Under the pieces are notes generated by a model. That model was not told the DNA's origin, did not search any database, and was given only the letters and a program-made list of their open reading frames with translations. 64,000 bases of DNA. It comes from Desulfosudis oleivorans. GTDB lineage: Bacteria; Desulfobacterota; Desulfobacteria; Desulfobacterales; SURF-7. Where the stretch lies: the NCBI GenBank assembly GCA_020723325.1, contig DYJD01000021.1, forward strand, positions 1 through 64,000, given 5' to 3'. Shown here piece by piece: positions 7,616-16,137 of this stretch (position 1 is its first letter; each line of letters begins with the position of its first letter). A program made the position numbers and the translations under genes.

Positions 7616-9420
7616 TGACCGAAGGAATCGGCACTTTTCCGGATCTTTTTTTCAGCCGGGTGGCGCGCTATCAGGATCGTGTGGCATTGCGCCATAAGGA
7701 TTACGGCATCTGGAAACGGATTTCGTGGAAAGAGTACGGAGAGATGGCGCGCATTGTGGCGGCCGGTCTGATTTCGCTTGGGGTGGAACGCGGAGACAAG
7801 GTTTCCATCCTTGGGGAGAACCGCCCCGAATGGCTCTTCTGCGATCTCGGCAATATGAGCGCGGGAGGAGTATCGGTGGGAGTCTATCCGACTTCCGCTC
7901 CGGATCAGATAGCCTACGTTGTCGCTCACTCGGAATCCAAAGTTCTTTTCATTGAAAACGAAGAGCAGGTTGATAAGATACTTCAGATTCTACCCAATCT
8001 GCAGGTAAAGGAGATCATAGTCTGGGATCCGAAGGGCCTGTGGGGATTTTCTCGCGAACGGATCATCTTCTTCGATGAGTTTCTTAAGAGATCCAAAGCC
8101 TACCTGGAGCAAAACCCCGGATGTGTGGAAAAGCGCATGGCCGAAATCCGGCCTGACGATACGGCAATGATCATATACACTTCAGGAACCACCGGACGGC
8201 CCAAGGGGGCCATGATAAGCCATAGCAACATTCTGAGCATGACCGATTCTTATATCCGGGCAAACCCCGGTTTTGAAACCGATGAGGCTTTATCATACCT
8301 GCCGCTTGCCCATATTTACGAAAACCTTATTTCTCTTTTTCAGGCCATATGGACGGGAGGAACCGTCAATTTTGTTGAAAGCATGGATACTCTGCCTCAC
8401 AACCTGAAAGAGGTCTCGCCTACCATCTTTGCCAGCGTGCCGAGGATATGGGAAAAGTTCGCCTCAATGATCGCCATACGCATGGCCGATTCAACTCCTT
8501 CCAAAAAGCTGCTTTATAAAATAAGCATTGCGGTCGGCTTAAAGTATGTGCGGGCTTCTGAAAAACCGTTGGAGCATTTCTTATGGAGCCTGCTGTACTG
8601 GCCCCTTTACGGACTGGTGCTCTACCATTTGAAAAGACAGCTCGGGCTGGAAAGAGTGCGGGTGGCCATATGCGGAGCGGCGCCGGCGTCTCCGGAACTT
8701 TTTGAATATTACAATGCAATAGGGGTTCCCTTAAGGGAAGGTTACGGCCAGACTGAATCCACCGGCGTCATAGCCGTACAGCGCCTGGAGAGGCCCCGCT
8801 GGGGCTACGTTGGGGAGGTTGTGCCCGGAGTGGAGGTAAAAATAGCCGATGACGGGGAGATACTGGCCAGAGGCGCCAATGTTTTTAAGGGATATTTTAA
8901 AAATCCTGAACTGACTGCGGAAACAATAAAGGACGGATGGCTCCACACGGGGGACGTTGGCGCGCTTGAAGGCGGTTTCCTCAAGATCATGGATCGCAAG
9001 AAGGATATCATCATCACCGCGGGCGGCAAGAACATAACCCCGGCATTTATAGAGAACAAACTCAAATTCAGCTCCTATATCCAGGATGCAGTGGTGATCG
9101 GGGAAGGAAGAAAATTTCTCTCCGCCCTGATCCTGATCGACGAGGACAACGTCACCAAATACGCGCAGGACAACCGCATTCCCTTTACCACCTTTGAAAA
9201 CCTGTCGCAGAATCCTGAAATTCACAAACTCATAGATGCCGAGGTCGTCAAGGTAAACAAAACACTTTCACAGGTGGAGTCGATTAAAAAATTCGCCCTC
9301 CTTCCGAGGCGTTTTTACGAGGAAGACGGCGATGTCACCCCGACCAAAAAAGTGAAAAGACGGTTTCTTGAAAAAAGGTACGCCGATTTGATCGAGTCGC
9401 TGTATAAGGGAGGAAGATGA
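7615..9420 (+). CDS. AMP-forming long-chain fatty acyl-CoA synthetase-type enzyme
   Basis: ATP-dependent ligase joining a carboxylic acid to CoA through an acyl-AMP. Hallmarks of the ANL superfamily: P-loop YTSGTTGRPKGAM, REGYGQTES, WLHTGDVGALEGGFLKIMDR and IITAGGKNITPAFIENKL. About 601 residues, the size of FadD15-like long-chain synthetases. Start ATG 7615 overlaps the livF stop by one base; GGAGG lies 8 bases upstream. Lying inside a Liv operon between ATPases and permeases, it may activate the acid imported by this transporter; this arrangement recurs in Desulfobacterota, but the substrate is not evident. Confidence 0.88.
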   Translation: MTEGIGTFPDLFFSRVARYQDRVALRHKDYGIWKRISWKEYGEMARIVAAGLISLGVERGDKVSILGENRPEWLFCDLGNMSAGGVSVGVYPTSAPDQIAYVVAHSESKVLFIENEEQVDKILQILPNLQVKEIIVWDPKGLWGFSRERIIFFDEFLKRSKAYLEQNPGCVEKRMAEIRPDDTAMIIYTSGTTGRPKGAMISHSNILSMTDSYIRANPGFETDEALSYLPLAHIYENLISLFQAIWTGGTVNFVESMDTLPHNLKEVSPTIFASVPRIWEKFASMIAIRMADSTPSKKLLYKISIAVGLKYVRASEKPLEHFLWSLLYWPLYGLVLYHLKRQLGLERVRVAICGAAPASPELFEYYNAIGVPLREGYGQTESTGVIAVQRLERPRWGYVGEVVPGVEVKIADDGEILARGANVFKGYFKNPELTAETIKDGWLHTGDVGALEGGFLKIMDRKKDIIITAGGKNITPAFIENKLKFSSYIQDAVVIGEGRKFLSALILIDEDNVTKYAQDNRIPFTTFENLSQNPEIHKLIDAEVVKVNKTLSQVESIKKFALLPRRFYEEDGDVTPTKKVKRRFLEKRYADLIESLYKGGR

Positions 9421-9427
9421 TAAACGG

Positions 9428-10408
9428 ATGGATCTGATAGAAAGTTATAAGGAAGAATTGCGGCTTGTACGCAGGTTCTGGACCGGATTCTGGATCATCT
9501 CTCTGCTTATAGCCCTCATCTTTTTGCCGTGGTACGGCAAAGAGCACTGGGTTTATATCCTGACCCTGATTTTTATCTTTTCAATCGGCGTTCAGGGGCA
9601 GAATCTTCTCATAGGTTACACCGGCCAGATATCCTTCGGCCAGGCAGGGTTTCTGGCTCTGGGCGCCTTTACTTTCGGGCACCTGGCGCGCTTCGGCGCG
9701 CCTGTTTTGGTTTCCCTGCTCTGCGCCGGTCTTGTCGCCGCCGTTTTCGGCCTGCTGGTGGGCTTTCCGTCCCTTCGGCTTAAAGGGCCTTATCTTGCCA
9801 TCGCGACTCTAGGCTTCGGCATAGCGGTCTATCAGGTCTTTGTGAATTCTGAACTGCTTTCGGGAGGCCGGATGGGCTTGACCGTTCAGAAGCTTCCGGC
9901 GCTTTTCGGGCTGAGCCAGGTGAACACATACTACTATTTTAATCTCCTGCTGGCCGCGCTGTTTACCCTTGCCTCTTATAATTTGATTTCTTCCTTTGTG
10001 GGGCGGGCGTTTATTGCCATCCGGGACAATGATATTTCAGCGGAAGCAATGGGGGTAAACCTGACCACTTACAAGCTTCTGGCTTTCGCCGTAAGTTCTT
10101 TCTATACCGGGATTCAGGGAGGGCTTTACGCGCTGCTTCTGGGATATCTTGAACCGAACATGTTCACCTTCCTTGAAACGATAAGCCTTTTTGTGGCGGT
10201 CATAGTCGGCGGGCTTGCCTCCGTGGAAGGATCCATTCTGGGCGCGGCCTTTGTAATTCTGGTCCCTCATGTATTCAGTGACGCGAAACAACTGGTTCCT
10301 GTTGTTTACGGTATCGCCATAATCCTGATTCTCATATTCGAACCGCTGGGGCTCTCAGGGCGGTGGCTCAAAATCAGGCTATATTTCAGGATGTGGCCGT
10401 TTCGGTAA
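9428..10408 (+). CDS. livM: Branched-chain amino acid-type ABC transporter permease LivM
   Basis: Inner-membrane permease with about 9-10 hydrophobic segments. Family motifs: NLLIGYTGQISFGQAGFLALGAF near the start, LRLKGPYLAIATLGFG, and RAFIAIRDNDISAEAMGVN (the cytoplasmic EAA-like loop touching the ATPase), then VGGLASVEGSILGAAFV. 326 residues, normal. It follows the CoA ligase by seven bases and precedes livH, so the operon order is binding protein, two ATPases, ligase, two permeases. Confidence 0.92.
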   Translation: MDLIESYKEELRLVRRFWTGFWIISLLIALIFLPWYGKEHWVYILTLIFIFSIGVQGQNLLIGYTGQISFGQAGFLALGAFTFGHLARFGAPVLVSLLCAGLVAAVFGLLVGFPSLRLKGPYLAIATLGFGIAVYQVFVNSELLSGGRMGLTVQKLPALFGLSQVNTYYYFNLLLAALFTLASYNLISSFVGRAFIAIRDNDISAEAMGVNLTTYKLLAFAVSSFYTGIQGGLYALLLGYLEPNMFTFLETISLFVAVIVGGLASVEGSILGAAFVILVPHVFSDAKQLVPVVYGIAIILILIFEPLGLSGRWLKIRLYFRMWPFR

Positions 10409-10447
10409 AAAAACCAGCTTTATAGAAAATAAGTGAAAGGTGATTTA

Positions 10448-11332
10448 ATGAGTCAATTCCTGCAATACGCAGTTTCCGGCTTATCAATAGGGGCATTATA
10501 TTCGCTCGTGGCTCTGGGACTGGTGCTTATTTACCGCTCAACCCGCATTCTTAATTTCGGGCATGGTGACATTGCCACGGTCGGCACTTTTTTCGCTTTC
10601 ACGTTATTGAGCCATAATTACTCCTGGCAGATGGCATTCCCTCCCGCCCTTATCCTCGGCGCGGTTCTTGCCATGATTTTTTATTTTGTCATCCTTATTC
10701 CCGCCCAGAGGCGAAACGCCACCCAGCTCGGCCAGATAATCCTCACCGTGGGCTTAAGCCTTATCTTGCAGGGGCTGGTTGCTTATTTCTGGGGCACGGA
10801 ACCACAGTCATTTCCTTTTCCCCTTTCCGATACAAAGACGTGGAAAGTCTATAAGGATGTTGTTATCAGCGAACTCAGCCTTGGCGCGCTGGCCATCGGC
10901 CTGGTCGGAAGCCTTATTCTGTTTTTCCTGGTTCAGAAAACCAGGCTTGGACTTGCCATGCGGGCCGTCTCGGAAAATCTCCCGGCCGCCCAGACACTGG
11001 GTATTCCCACCCGCCGGGTTCTTTCACTTTCCTGGGGACTGGCCGCTTTCCTCGGAGTTCTGGCCGGGATTTTCCTAGCCCCTGCCCTGCTGCTCGACCC
11101 GTTCTTCATGCTCGAACCGTTCCTTAAAGGATTCGCGGCCGCCGTTCTTGGAGGCTTGAACAGTCTTCCCGGGGCAATAGCGGGAGGGCTTATTCTGGGA
11201 GTGGCCGAGAGTCTGGCGGGCGGCTATGTCACCGTGGCATTCAAAAACACTCTTGCTTTTATAGTTATCATTGTCGTACTGCTTATCCGCCCGGAAGGCC
11301 TCCTGGGTAAGGAATTCATTGAAAGGGTTTGA
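10448..11332 (+). CDS. livH: Branched-chain amino acid-type ABC transporter permease LivH
   Basis: Second permease, about 294 residues, strongly hydrophobic. Motifs: LSIGALYSLVALGLVLIYRS and LNFGHGDIATVGTFFAF near the N-terminus, the loop LGLAMRAVSENLPAAQTLGI, then AAVLGGLNSLPGAIAGGLIL and a RPEGLLG end. I take ATG 10448 (AAAGGTGAT upstream); a GTG at 10433 is in frame. It closes the transporter operon. Immediately downstream is a fragment of an unrelated gene, so the chromosome was broken or rebuilt just behind this stop. Confidence 0.92.
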   Translation: MSQFLQYAVSGLSIGALYSLVALGLVLIYRSTRILNFGHGDIATVGTFFAFTLLSHNYSWQMAFPPALILGAVLAMIFYFVILIPAQRRNATQLGQIILTVGLSLILQGLVAYFWGTEPQSFPFPLSDTKTWKVYKDVVISELSLGALAIGLVGSLILFFLVQKTRLGLAMRAVSENLPAAQTLGIPTRRVLSLSWGLAAFLGVLAGIFLAPALLLDPFFMLEPFLKGFAAAVLGGLNSLPGAIAGGLILGVAESLAGGYVTVAFKNTLAFIVIIVVLLIRPEGLLGKEFIERV

Positions 11333-11374
11333 TCATAAGAAGCCCTTAAGTGAAACGGAGGATAACAGATATGA

Positions 11375-11456
11375 TGCCCGATTCAATTATTATTCGCCAA
11401 AAGGCCGGAAAGGACGCGGTAACTTCCATGGCATCCGTCTCGTCAGGGAGCCGTAA
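11375..11456 (+). pseudogene. 3' fragment of a sulfatase-modifying-fold (DGR-target-like) gene
   Basis: The frame ending at TAA 11454-11456 reads RFNYYSPKGRKGRGNFHGI then RLVREP, a C-type-lectin/FGE-fold terminus. Its last 14 residues match the intact gene at 23467-24303 except for one Ile/Phe change, and the 3' flank is also conserved. Upstream of about 11370 the homology ends and nothing resembles the rest of the gene. The nominal open frame continues back into livH and is not meaningful. Best explained as the leftover end of a second target gene. Confidence 0.6.
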
Positions 11457-11518
11457 CTCTTTATTGCCTGAATGTGAACCCGGCCTTTTATCAGGGCCGG
11501 GCTTTCATTTTGACAAGG
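11416..11518 (+). repeat. Direct repeat A: VR tail plus 3' flank
   Basis: Matches 24263-24364 (copy B) almost base for base over the coding end and the flank: GGTAACTTCCATGGC, CCGTCTCGTCAGGGAGCC, TAACTCTTTATTGCCTGAAT, then a hairpin and CATTTTGACAAGGC. Changes cluster in the hairpin loop and in the last part. After 11518 the copies diverge but rejoin in CCCTTCAGCCGG. A shorter, more diverged relative is copy C at 22313-22424. Confidence 0.8.
11479..11511 (+). terminator. Hairpin behind the VR fragment
   Basis: CCCGGCC (11479-11485) and GGCCGGG (11495-11501) form a seven-pair stem, followed by CTTTCATTTT. It may act as an intrinsic terminator. Hairpins directly downstream of a variable repeat are also a common cis element for DGR retrohoming. 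The copy behind the intact gene (about 24326-24350) has a weaker stem. Confidence 0.5.
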
Positions 11519-11577
11519 CACCCAGAACGGTTTACAGGTAAATCCCTTCAGCCGGATCATGACCGGCTATCCTACCT

Positions 11578-11610
11578 AACCCGGCTGCCTGGATTGCGGC
11601 CGGGTTTTTA
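11578..11610 (+). terminator. Intrinsic terminator
   Basis: AACCCGGC and GCCGGGTT arms around a 12-base loop with a run of T. A similar stem with TTTTTT sits at the end of copy C (about 22393-22424). It could terminate the liv operon transcript. From 11611 to 11962, before hsdM, I see no gene; the sequence becomes AT-rich. Confidence 0.6.
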
Positions 11611-11962
11611 TTGACAAAAAAGACGGGGATAATGATAATCCTAAATCAAAAAGGACAGCAACAAATGAAGGCAAATATCAAGATTCAAATTCAAGCTCCA
11701 ATCAACATTTTCCTGGAAAACAACCCCTGACTACAGAGAGTTGAATAAAAGCCAACATCTTGTAATTACGAATTTCTTGACACATCAATGATCTGTCCGT
11801 ATACTCGTCAGCCATCGAACGGGATCTGCATAGGAAGATAATAAAACGCTTGATATGCAAAGCCATAAAAAATTCCGAGGTGTCTGACGATGGCTTATCA
11901 AGTGAATATCCATCAACCCGTTCCAAAACAAATAAGAAATCAATAGGGGCGTTCAGATAAAA

Positions 11963-13564
11963 ATGGGAAAACAAGCCGGACCGAAAGAAAAGCGCAACAA
12001 AAAAACCAACGGCAATGGGGATAAAGATAAATCCCTGGAGAGTTGGATCTGGGATGCGGCTTGCAGCATTCGGGGCGCCCAGGATGCGCCCAAATACAAG
12101 GATTTTATCCTGCCCCTGGTCTTTACCAAGCGGCTGTGCGACGTGTTCGACGATGAGCTGAACCGCATCTCGGCCCAGGTGGGTTCCCGGGAAAAAGCCT
12201 TTAAACTGGCAGCCATGGATAAAAAGCTGGTGCGTTTTTATCTGCCCCTCAAGCCCGCTGATGTGGAGGAACCGGTCTGGTCCGTGATCCGTAAATTGGC
12301 GGACAAGATCGGCGAAAAGCTCACCGACAACCTGCGGGCCATTGCCAAAGAGAACCCTTCTCTGGAGGGAATCATCGACCGGGTGGACTTCAACGCCACC
12401 ACCCACGGCCAGCGGGACATCGACGACGACCGCCTGTCCAACCTCATTGAAAAAATCAGCGAAAAACGCCTGGGCCTGTCCGACGTGGAGCCGGACATCA
12501 TTGGCCGCAGCTACGAATACCTGATCCGCAAGTTCGCCGAGGGCGGCGGCCAGTCCGCCGGCGAGTTTTACACCCCGGCTGAGGTGGGCATGGTCATGGC
12601 CAAAATAATGGACCCGGAACCGGGCATGACCGTCTACGATCCCTGCTGCGGATCGGGTGGCCTGCTGATCAAGTGCGAACTGACACTGGAAAACAAAATG
12701 GGCCTGCGCAGCCGGAACAAGTACGCCCCCTTGCAGCTTTTCGGCCAGGAGTACATCGGCAACACCTGGGCCATGGCCAACATGAACATGATCATCCACG
12801 ACATGGAAGGCGCCATCGAGATCGGCGACACCTTCAAGAACCCCAAGTTCCGGGAGGCGGGACGGCTGCGGGACTTTGACCGGGTAGTGGCCAATCCCAT
12901 GTGGAACCAGGACTGGTTTACGGAAAAGGATTATGACGCCGATGAGCTGGGCCGCTTTCCCAAGGGCGCGGGATTCCCCGGCAAACAGTCGGCCGATTGG
13001 GGATGGGTCCAGCATATTCTATCTTCCCTGAACAATACCGGCCGGGCCGCCGTGGTTCTGGACACCGGCGCAGCCTCCCGGGGCAGCGGCAACGCCAACA
13101 AGAACAAGGAAAAAGAAGTGCGCCAATGGTTCGTGGAGCAGGACCTGATCGAAGGCGTGATCTACCTGCCGGACAACCTCTTTTACAACACCAGCGCGCC
13201 GGGGATTCTGCTTTTTCTGAACAGGGCCAAACCCCAAAATAGGAAAGACAAGCTCTTCCTGATCAATGCCTCCCAAGTTTTTGCCAAAGGCGATCCGAAA
13301 AACTATATTCCGGATGAAGGGATTGAAAGGATTGCCTCAACCTTTTTGGCTTGGGAAGAGGAAGAAAAGTTCAGCCGGATTATTGATAAAGCCGAGATTG
13401 CCAAGAATGATTACAACATTTCGCCATCGCGATACATTCATACGGCTGATGCCGAGGAATATCGGCCGATTCGAGAAATATTAGAGGAGTTGGAGGCTTT
13501 GGAGGTTGAGGCAGCGGAGACCAATTCGTCTTTAAAAAAGATTCTCGGGAAATTATGGTTATAG
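11963..13564 (+). CDS. hsdM: Type I restriction-modification system, DNA methyltransferase subunit
   Basis: Adenine-N6 methyltransferase subunit. N-terminal HsdM helical domain (SLESWIWDAACSIRGAQDA), then the N6-MTase fold: GEFYTPAEVGMVMAKIMDP, AdoMet motif I DPCCGSGGLL, and catalytic motif IV VVANPMWNQ, where NPMW replaces the more common NPPF/NPPY. 533 residues, normal. With HsdS it methylates the host recognition site; with HsdR it forms the restriction complex. Codon use is GC-rich in contrast to hsdS, whose variable domains are AT-rich. It overlaps hsdS by ten bases. Confidence 0.95.
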   Translation: MGKQAGPKEKRNKKTNGNGDKDKSLESWIWDAACSIRGAQDAPKYKDFILPLVFTKRLCDVFDDELNRISAQVGSREKAFKLAAMDKKLVRFYLPLKPADVEEPVWSVIRKLADKIGEKLTDNLRAIAKENPSLEGIIDRVDFNATTHGQRDIDDDRLSNLIEKISEKRLGLSDVEPDIIGRSYEYLIRKFAEGGGQSAGEFYTPAEVGMVMAKIMDPEPGMTVYDPCCGSGGLLIKCELTLENKMGLRSRNKYAPLQLFGQEYIGNTWAMANMNMIIHDMEGAIEIGDTFKNPKFREAGRLRDFDRVVANPMWNQDWFTEKDYDADELGRFPKGAGFPGKQSADWGWVQHILSSLNNTGRAAVVLDTGAASRGSGNANKNKEKEVRQWFVEQDLIEGVIYLPDNLFYNTSAPGILLFLNRAKPQNRKDKLFLINASQVFAKGDPKNYIPDEGIERIASTFLAWEEEEKFSRIIDKAEIAKNDYNISPSRYIHTADAEEYRPIREILEELEALEVEAAETNSSLKKILGKLWL

Positions 13565-14892
13565 ATATGTCACTTGGTAATTTTAGAGTGCCAGATTGTT
13601 GGCAGACAAAACGCTTAGGAGATTGTCTGTCTACAATCAGAAATGGATTAACCAATAAACAGAATAAGGACGGAATTGGTATCCCAATAAGTCGAATAGA
13701 AACTATTGCTCAAGAGAAAATTGATGCCAGCAAAGTTGGATATACTGATGGGCTGAATGGTGATCAAATTGAAAATTTCAAATTGCAGATTGGAGATTTG
13801 TTATTCAGTCATATAAACAGCGAACCTCAGCTTGGAAAAACTGCAATATATCGTGGATCACCAAATTTATTGATACATGGCATGAATCTTTTGCTTTTAA
13901 GAGTAAATGAATGCCTACAAACTGAATTTTTAAATTTTATATGCAAATATTTCAGACAGCAAGGTGTTTTTATAGCCCTTTCAGGGAGAGCAGTAGGTCA
14001 GAGCTCTATCAATCAAGGCAAACTAAAAGATCTAAAAATCCCTCTTCCTACAAAAATTGAGCAAATCCACATCGCCGCCATCCTATCCACAGTCCAACGC
14101 GCCATCGAGCAGCAGGAGCGCCTGATCGCCCTGACCACAGAGCTGAAAAAGGCCCTGATGCACAAGCTCTTTACCGAGGGCACACGCGGCGAACCCCAAA
14201 AAGAGACCGAGATTGGTTTGGTGCCGGAGAGTTGGGGAAAAACAACCCTTGATCAAATCTGTAAAAAACCGGAAGGAAAAATTCAGACTGGCCCATTCGG
14301 CAGTATGCTTCATAAAGAAGAATATCAAACTGAGGGGATCCCTGTAGTTAATCCAGTGAATCTTGATAATAATCGAATTAATAGACACAACATTCCACGC
14401 GTTTCAGAAAAAACCGCTCAAAGATTATACCGATATACTTTGGAGCAAAAAGATTTGTTGTTTTCGCGTCGTGGTGAAATTGGCAGACATGGTATTGTGA
14501 CAGCGTCTGAAAAAAGCTGGATCTGCGGCACAGGATGCTTCATTGTTCGTTTATCATCAAAAGAAGTCGATGCTTATTTCCTTAATTACTATTTTTCCCT
14601 TAAACCAGTGATTAATTGGCTTGAGAGGCATGCAGCCGGTGTAATTATGCTAAACCTTAGTAATGCCGTTTTAAGTCGAGTTCCTATTTATCTGCCCAAA
14701 AAGGAAGAACAAATAGAGATTGCAAGAACAATAGAATTGATTGATAGAAAAATATCAAACCATAATAAACATCGCGACTCACTTAATTGTCTCTTCCGTA
14801 CCCTCCTCCACCAATTAATGACCGCCCAGATCCGCGTCAACGAAATCGATTTGTCCGCCTTGGGTCTGTATCCGGAACCAACGGCAACATAA
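13555..14892 (+). CDS. hsdS: Type I restriction-modification system, specificity subunit
   Basis: Sequence-recognition subunit with two target-recognition domains, each followed by a conserved helical spacer. Spacer 1: IAAILSTVQRAIEQQERLIA, then LTTELKKALMHKLFTEGT. Spacer 2: ARTIELIDRKISNHNKHRDS. Domain 1 covers about residues 1-165 and domain 2 about 225-395. The recognition domains are clearly AT-richer than the spacers (compare 13600-14040 with 14070-14210), the usual mark of exchanged specificity domains. 445 residues, complete. The first ATG overlaps hsdM; ATG 13567 is an alternative. Confidence 0.93.
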   Translation: MVIDMSLGNFRVPDCWQTKRLGDCLSTIRNGLTNKQNKDGIGIPISRIETIAQEKIDASKVGYTDGLNGDQIENFKLQIGDLLFSHINSEPQLGKTAIYRGSPNLLIHGMNLLLLRVNECLQTEFLNFICKYFRQQGVFIALSGRAVGQSSINQGKLKDLKIPLPTKIEQIHIAAILSTVQRAIEQQERLIALTTELKKALMHKLFTEGTRGEPQKETEIGLVPESWGKTTLDQICKKPEGKIQTGPFGSMLHKEEYQTEGIPVVNPVNLDNNRINRHNIPRVSEKTAQRLYRYTLEQKDLLFSRRGEIGRHGIVTASEKSWICGTGCFIVRLSSKEVDAYFLNYYFSLKPVINWLERHAAGVIMLNLSNAVLSRVPIYLPKKEEQIEIARTIELIDRKISNHNKHRDSLNCLFRTLLHQLMTAQIRVNEIDLSALGLYPEPTAT

Positions 14893-14902
14893 GGAGGCTG
14901 AC

Positions 14903-16027
14903 TTGCCGACCAAACCGGTCCAATACCATGAAGGCGGATTTCCACCCAAGAAAATCGATTGGGAGCGGCTGATTCCCCTGCTCGGACCGGCCAGTGCGGC
15001 CCTGGCGCGCTATGACGGCATTTTAATCGCCTTGCCCAATTCGGCCGTGCTCCTGTCACCGCTGATGACCCAGGAAGCGGTGCTTTCATCGAGAATCGAG
15101 GGAACCCAAGCCACCATGGGCGAGGTATTGGAATATGAGGCCGGTGCAGCCCCCAAAGATGCCGATCCCCGAAAAACCGCCGACATCCAGGAAATCCTCA
15201 ACTACCGGCAAGCCATGTGGCGGGCGGTGGAACTGTTGAATGAATTGCCTTTGTGCCAGCGGGTGGTCAAGGAAGCGCACCGAGTACTAATGGAGGGCGT
15301 CCGCGGCCAGGGCAAAGCTCCCGGCGATTATCGCAAAATTCCCAACTGGATCGGCCCGCCCGGATGCACAATTGAGAAAGCCAAGTATGTGCCCATTTCC
15401 AGCGAGCGCCTGCCGCGCGCCATAGATCGCTGGGAGCGTTTCATTCATGATGACGCGCCGGATCGACTGGTTCAGTTATCCCTGTTGCATGCCGAATTCG
15501 AAGCCCTGCACCCGTTTCTGGACGGCAACGGCCGCTTGGGCCGGATGTTCGTACCTCTTTTCCTGTTCAGCCTCAAGATTCTGCAAAGCCCCATGTTCTA
15601 TATCAGTGCTTATCTTGAAGCCCGGCGGGAAGAATATTATGAGCGTCTGCTGGCGGTTTCCCGTGACGGTGATTGGACCGGCTGGTGCGTGTTTTTTCTC
15701 AAGGCTTTGACGGAACAAGCCAAGGAAAATCATGATAAGGCCTCGGCCATCCTGCACTTATACGAAACGGAAAAAAATCGGATCATGGAATTGACCCGCT
15801 CCCAATTCGCCATCAAAGCAACGGACTTTCTTTTCAAGCGTCCGGTTTTTTCCGTTTCAGCGTTTTATATTGAAGCCGGCATTCCGGAGCACTCGGCCCG
15901 AAAAATTCTCAAAACATTGCGGGAGAAAGCCTTTTTCAGTACGTTAAAAGAGACCAAAGGCCGGCAGCCGGGGGTTCTGGTTTTCCGAGATCTGCTGAAT
16001 ATAGCTGAGGGGAGGCAAGTTTTTTGA
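14903..16027 (+). CDS. Fic-domain protein (AMPylase type) with inhibitory motif and winged-helix tail
   Basis: Fic enzymes usually transfer AMP from ATP to hydroxyl side chains of target proteins. The complete catalytic motif HPFLDGNGRLGR lies near residue 203. An N-terminal SSRIEG fits the inhibitory (S/T)xxxE(G/N) motif of class II Fic proteins, so it should be auto-inhibited. The last 70 residues (FAIKATDFLFKRPVF, SARKILKTLREKAFF) look like a winged helix that could bind DNA. The start is a TTG with a strong AAGGAGG seven bases before it. It sits inside the restriction operon between hsdS and hsdR, a recurring arrangement whose role is unclear. 374 residues. Confidence 0.9.
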   Translation: MPTKPVQYHEGGFPPKKIDWERLIPLLGPASAALARYDGILIALPNSAVLLSPLMTQEAVLSSRIEGTQATMGEVLEYEAGAAPKDADPRKTADIQEILNYRQAMWRAVELLNELPLCQRVVKEAHRVLMEGVRGQGKAPGDYRKIPNWIGPPGCTIEKAKYVPISSERLPRAIDRWERFIHDDAPDRLVQLSLLHAEFEALHPFLDGNGRLGRMFVPLFLFSLKILQSPMFYISAYLEARREEYYERLLAVSRDGDWTGWCVFFLKALTEQAKENHDKASAILHLYETEKNRIMELTRSQFAIKATDFLFKRPVFSVSAFYIEAGIPEHSARKILKTLREKAFFSTLKETKGRQPGVLVFRDLLNIAEGRQVF

Positions 16028-16033
16028 TGAGAT

Positions 16034-16118
16034 TGGATTATCGGCAAACGAATTTGCCGATAATGAAACTGGGATTCATTATCGCCTAAAATTTTGGCCG
16101 ATATTTCGTTATCGGCTA
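16034..16118. promoter_or_regulatory. Clustered TTATCGGC palindromes between fic and hsdR
   Basis: ATTATCGGCAAA (16034-16045) and TTTGCCGATAAT (16050-16061) are perfect complements around CGAA. A second imperfect set follows: TTATCGCCTAAAATTTTGG, then CCGATA, then GTTATCGGCTAAA. The half-site TTATCGGC/GCCGATAA occurs about four times in 85 bases, and the last copy ends about 20 bases before the hsdR start. Repeated half-sites suggest an operator controlling hsdR, possibly read by the winged-helix tail of the Fic protein (inference). The first palindrome could also fold as a weak hairpin, but it has no T-run. Confidence 0.6.
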
Positions 16119-16137
16119 AACTATTGAAGGACTTTTC

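Noticed and set aside
11702-13015. Long minus-strand open frame (437 codons) opposite hsdM
   Set aside because: It is antisense to a complete HsdM with clear motifs; its composition (Val/His/Gly/Gln-rich) is typical of antisense shadows.
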